Source: Histophilus somni (GTDB lineage: Bacteria; Pseudomonadota; Gammaproteobacteria; Enterobacterales; Pasteurellaceae). Taken from it: a stretch of 60,171 nucleotides of DNA. The stretch spans positions 1 to 60,171 of the forward strand of contig NZ_JACHGQ010000013.1 of the NCBI RefSeq assembly GCF_014202395.1, given 5' to 3'. This document shows positions 60,115 to 60,171 of the stretch, piece after piece (within the stretch, counting starts at the first letter, position 1; each line of letters begins with the position of its first letter). A model generated the notes under the pieces. The model did no database searches, had not been told where the DNA came from, and saw only the letters and a list, made by a program, of their open reading frames with translations. The position numbers were made by a program, and so were the translations under genes.

Positions 60115-60171
60115 ATGACAGTCTACAGTCTACAGTCTACAGTCTACAGTCTACAGTCTACAGTCTACAGT
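60115..60171 (+). CDS. 5' end of an ORF composed of 7-base repeats, cut by the window edge
   Basis: ATG at 60115, preceded by GGAAAAA, leads directly into a 7-base tandem repeat, reading MTVYSLQS-TVYSLQS in successive copies. None of the three frames of the repeat has a stop. Nothing beyond the repeat is visible, so the product is unknown. The layout (start codon, then repeats that are not a multiple of three) matches phase-variable Haemophilus genes. Confidence 0.55.
   Translation, partial: MTVYSLQSTVYSLQSTVYS
60118..60171 (+). repeat. Heptanucleotide tandem repeat
   Basis: Unit ACAGTCT, seven perfect copies and a partial eighth, running off the window end. Each unit gained or lost shifts the downstream frame by one. 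Confidence 0.95.

Noticed and set aside
60118-60171. Tandem repeats as a CRISPR array.
   Set aside because: The 7-base units are directly contiguous with no spacers, and no cas genes are seen.

Overview
The window is from a gammaproteobacterial chromosome of the family Pasteurellaceae. The main evidence is the 9-base uptake signal AAGTGCGGT and its complement, which I find by eye at more than 40 places inside and between genes. The gene content agrees: the yciC-ispZ-yciA-yciI block, holC...valS, the rpsU-dnaG-rpoD operon and lepA-lepB-rnc-era are all recognisable. This is the Haemophilus influenzae-type signal, which points to the Haemophilus/Aggregatibacter/Pasteurella/Avibacterium side of the family. 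The mtl operon and the Tat-exported binding protein do not settle the species.

Layout. 1-133: the 3' end of an IS200/IS605-type element, with a TnpB-type guide (omega) RNA scaffold. 147-7252 (minus): an oligopeptide/nickel-type ABC operon with a Tat-exported binding protein, a fused permease-ATPase and a terminal flavoprotein. 7575-12428 (minus): acnB and yciI-yciA-ispZ-yciC. 12704-17161 (plus): an OmpW-like porin with elastin-like repeats, holC, a lipoprotein, a Fic protein with a small partner ORF, and a type II restriction-modification pair. 17183-20047: valS. 20103-25557 (minus): truA, cdd, an orphan omega-RNA scaffold, znuA, tcdA, mltA. 25830-36492: mak, then a sugar cassette (ABC importer, D-lyxose-type isomerase, class II aldolase, PfkB kinase) flanked by a response regulator and a hybrid sensor kinase. 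36661-40566: mannitol operon mtlA-mtlD-mtlR behind three CRP boxes. 40663-43187: divergent mpl and fbp. 43309-46452: a TonB-dependent receptor switched off by a G8 tract, its promoter, and an autotransporter-signal remnant. 46759-50111: a peptide/C4-dicarboxylate operon (pepE, dcuC, abgA-like). 50292-59822: lepA, lepB, rnc, era, gmhA, rpsU, dnaG, rpoD. 60115-end: the start of an ORF made of 7-bp tandem repeats.

How it fits together. Most of the window is housekeeping. The accessory parts are carbon and peptide scavenging under CRP, metal uptake (ZnuA, TonB receptor), and surface or contingency loci. Four simple-sequence tracts lie in surface or import genes: the OmpW G8 and 15-mer, the ZnuA hexamer, the receptor G8, and the terminal heptamer. 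The most unusual signal is the pair of omega-RNA scaffolds. Their stems covary between copies, and the first copy's guide begins with 9 bases that recur next to the CRP box in front of the adjacent peptide-type operon.

Several starts were moved from the longest possible ORF to an ATG with a better ribosome site or a family-consistent N-terminus: 5529, 23605, 24466, 32199, 33730, 16421, 48846, 52099, 53337 and 54061. mtlR was moved to a TTG at 40051. I saw no tRNA, rRNA or CRISPR array.
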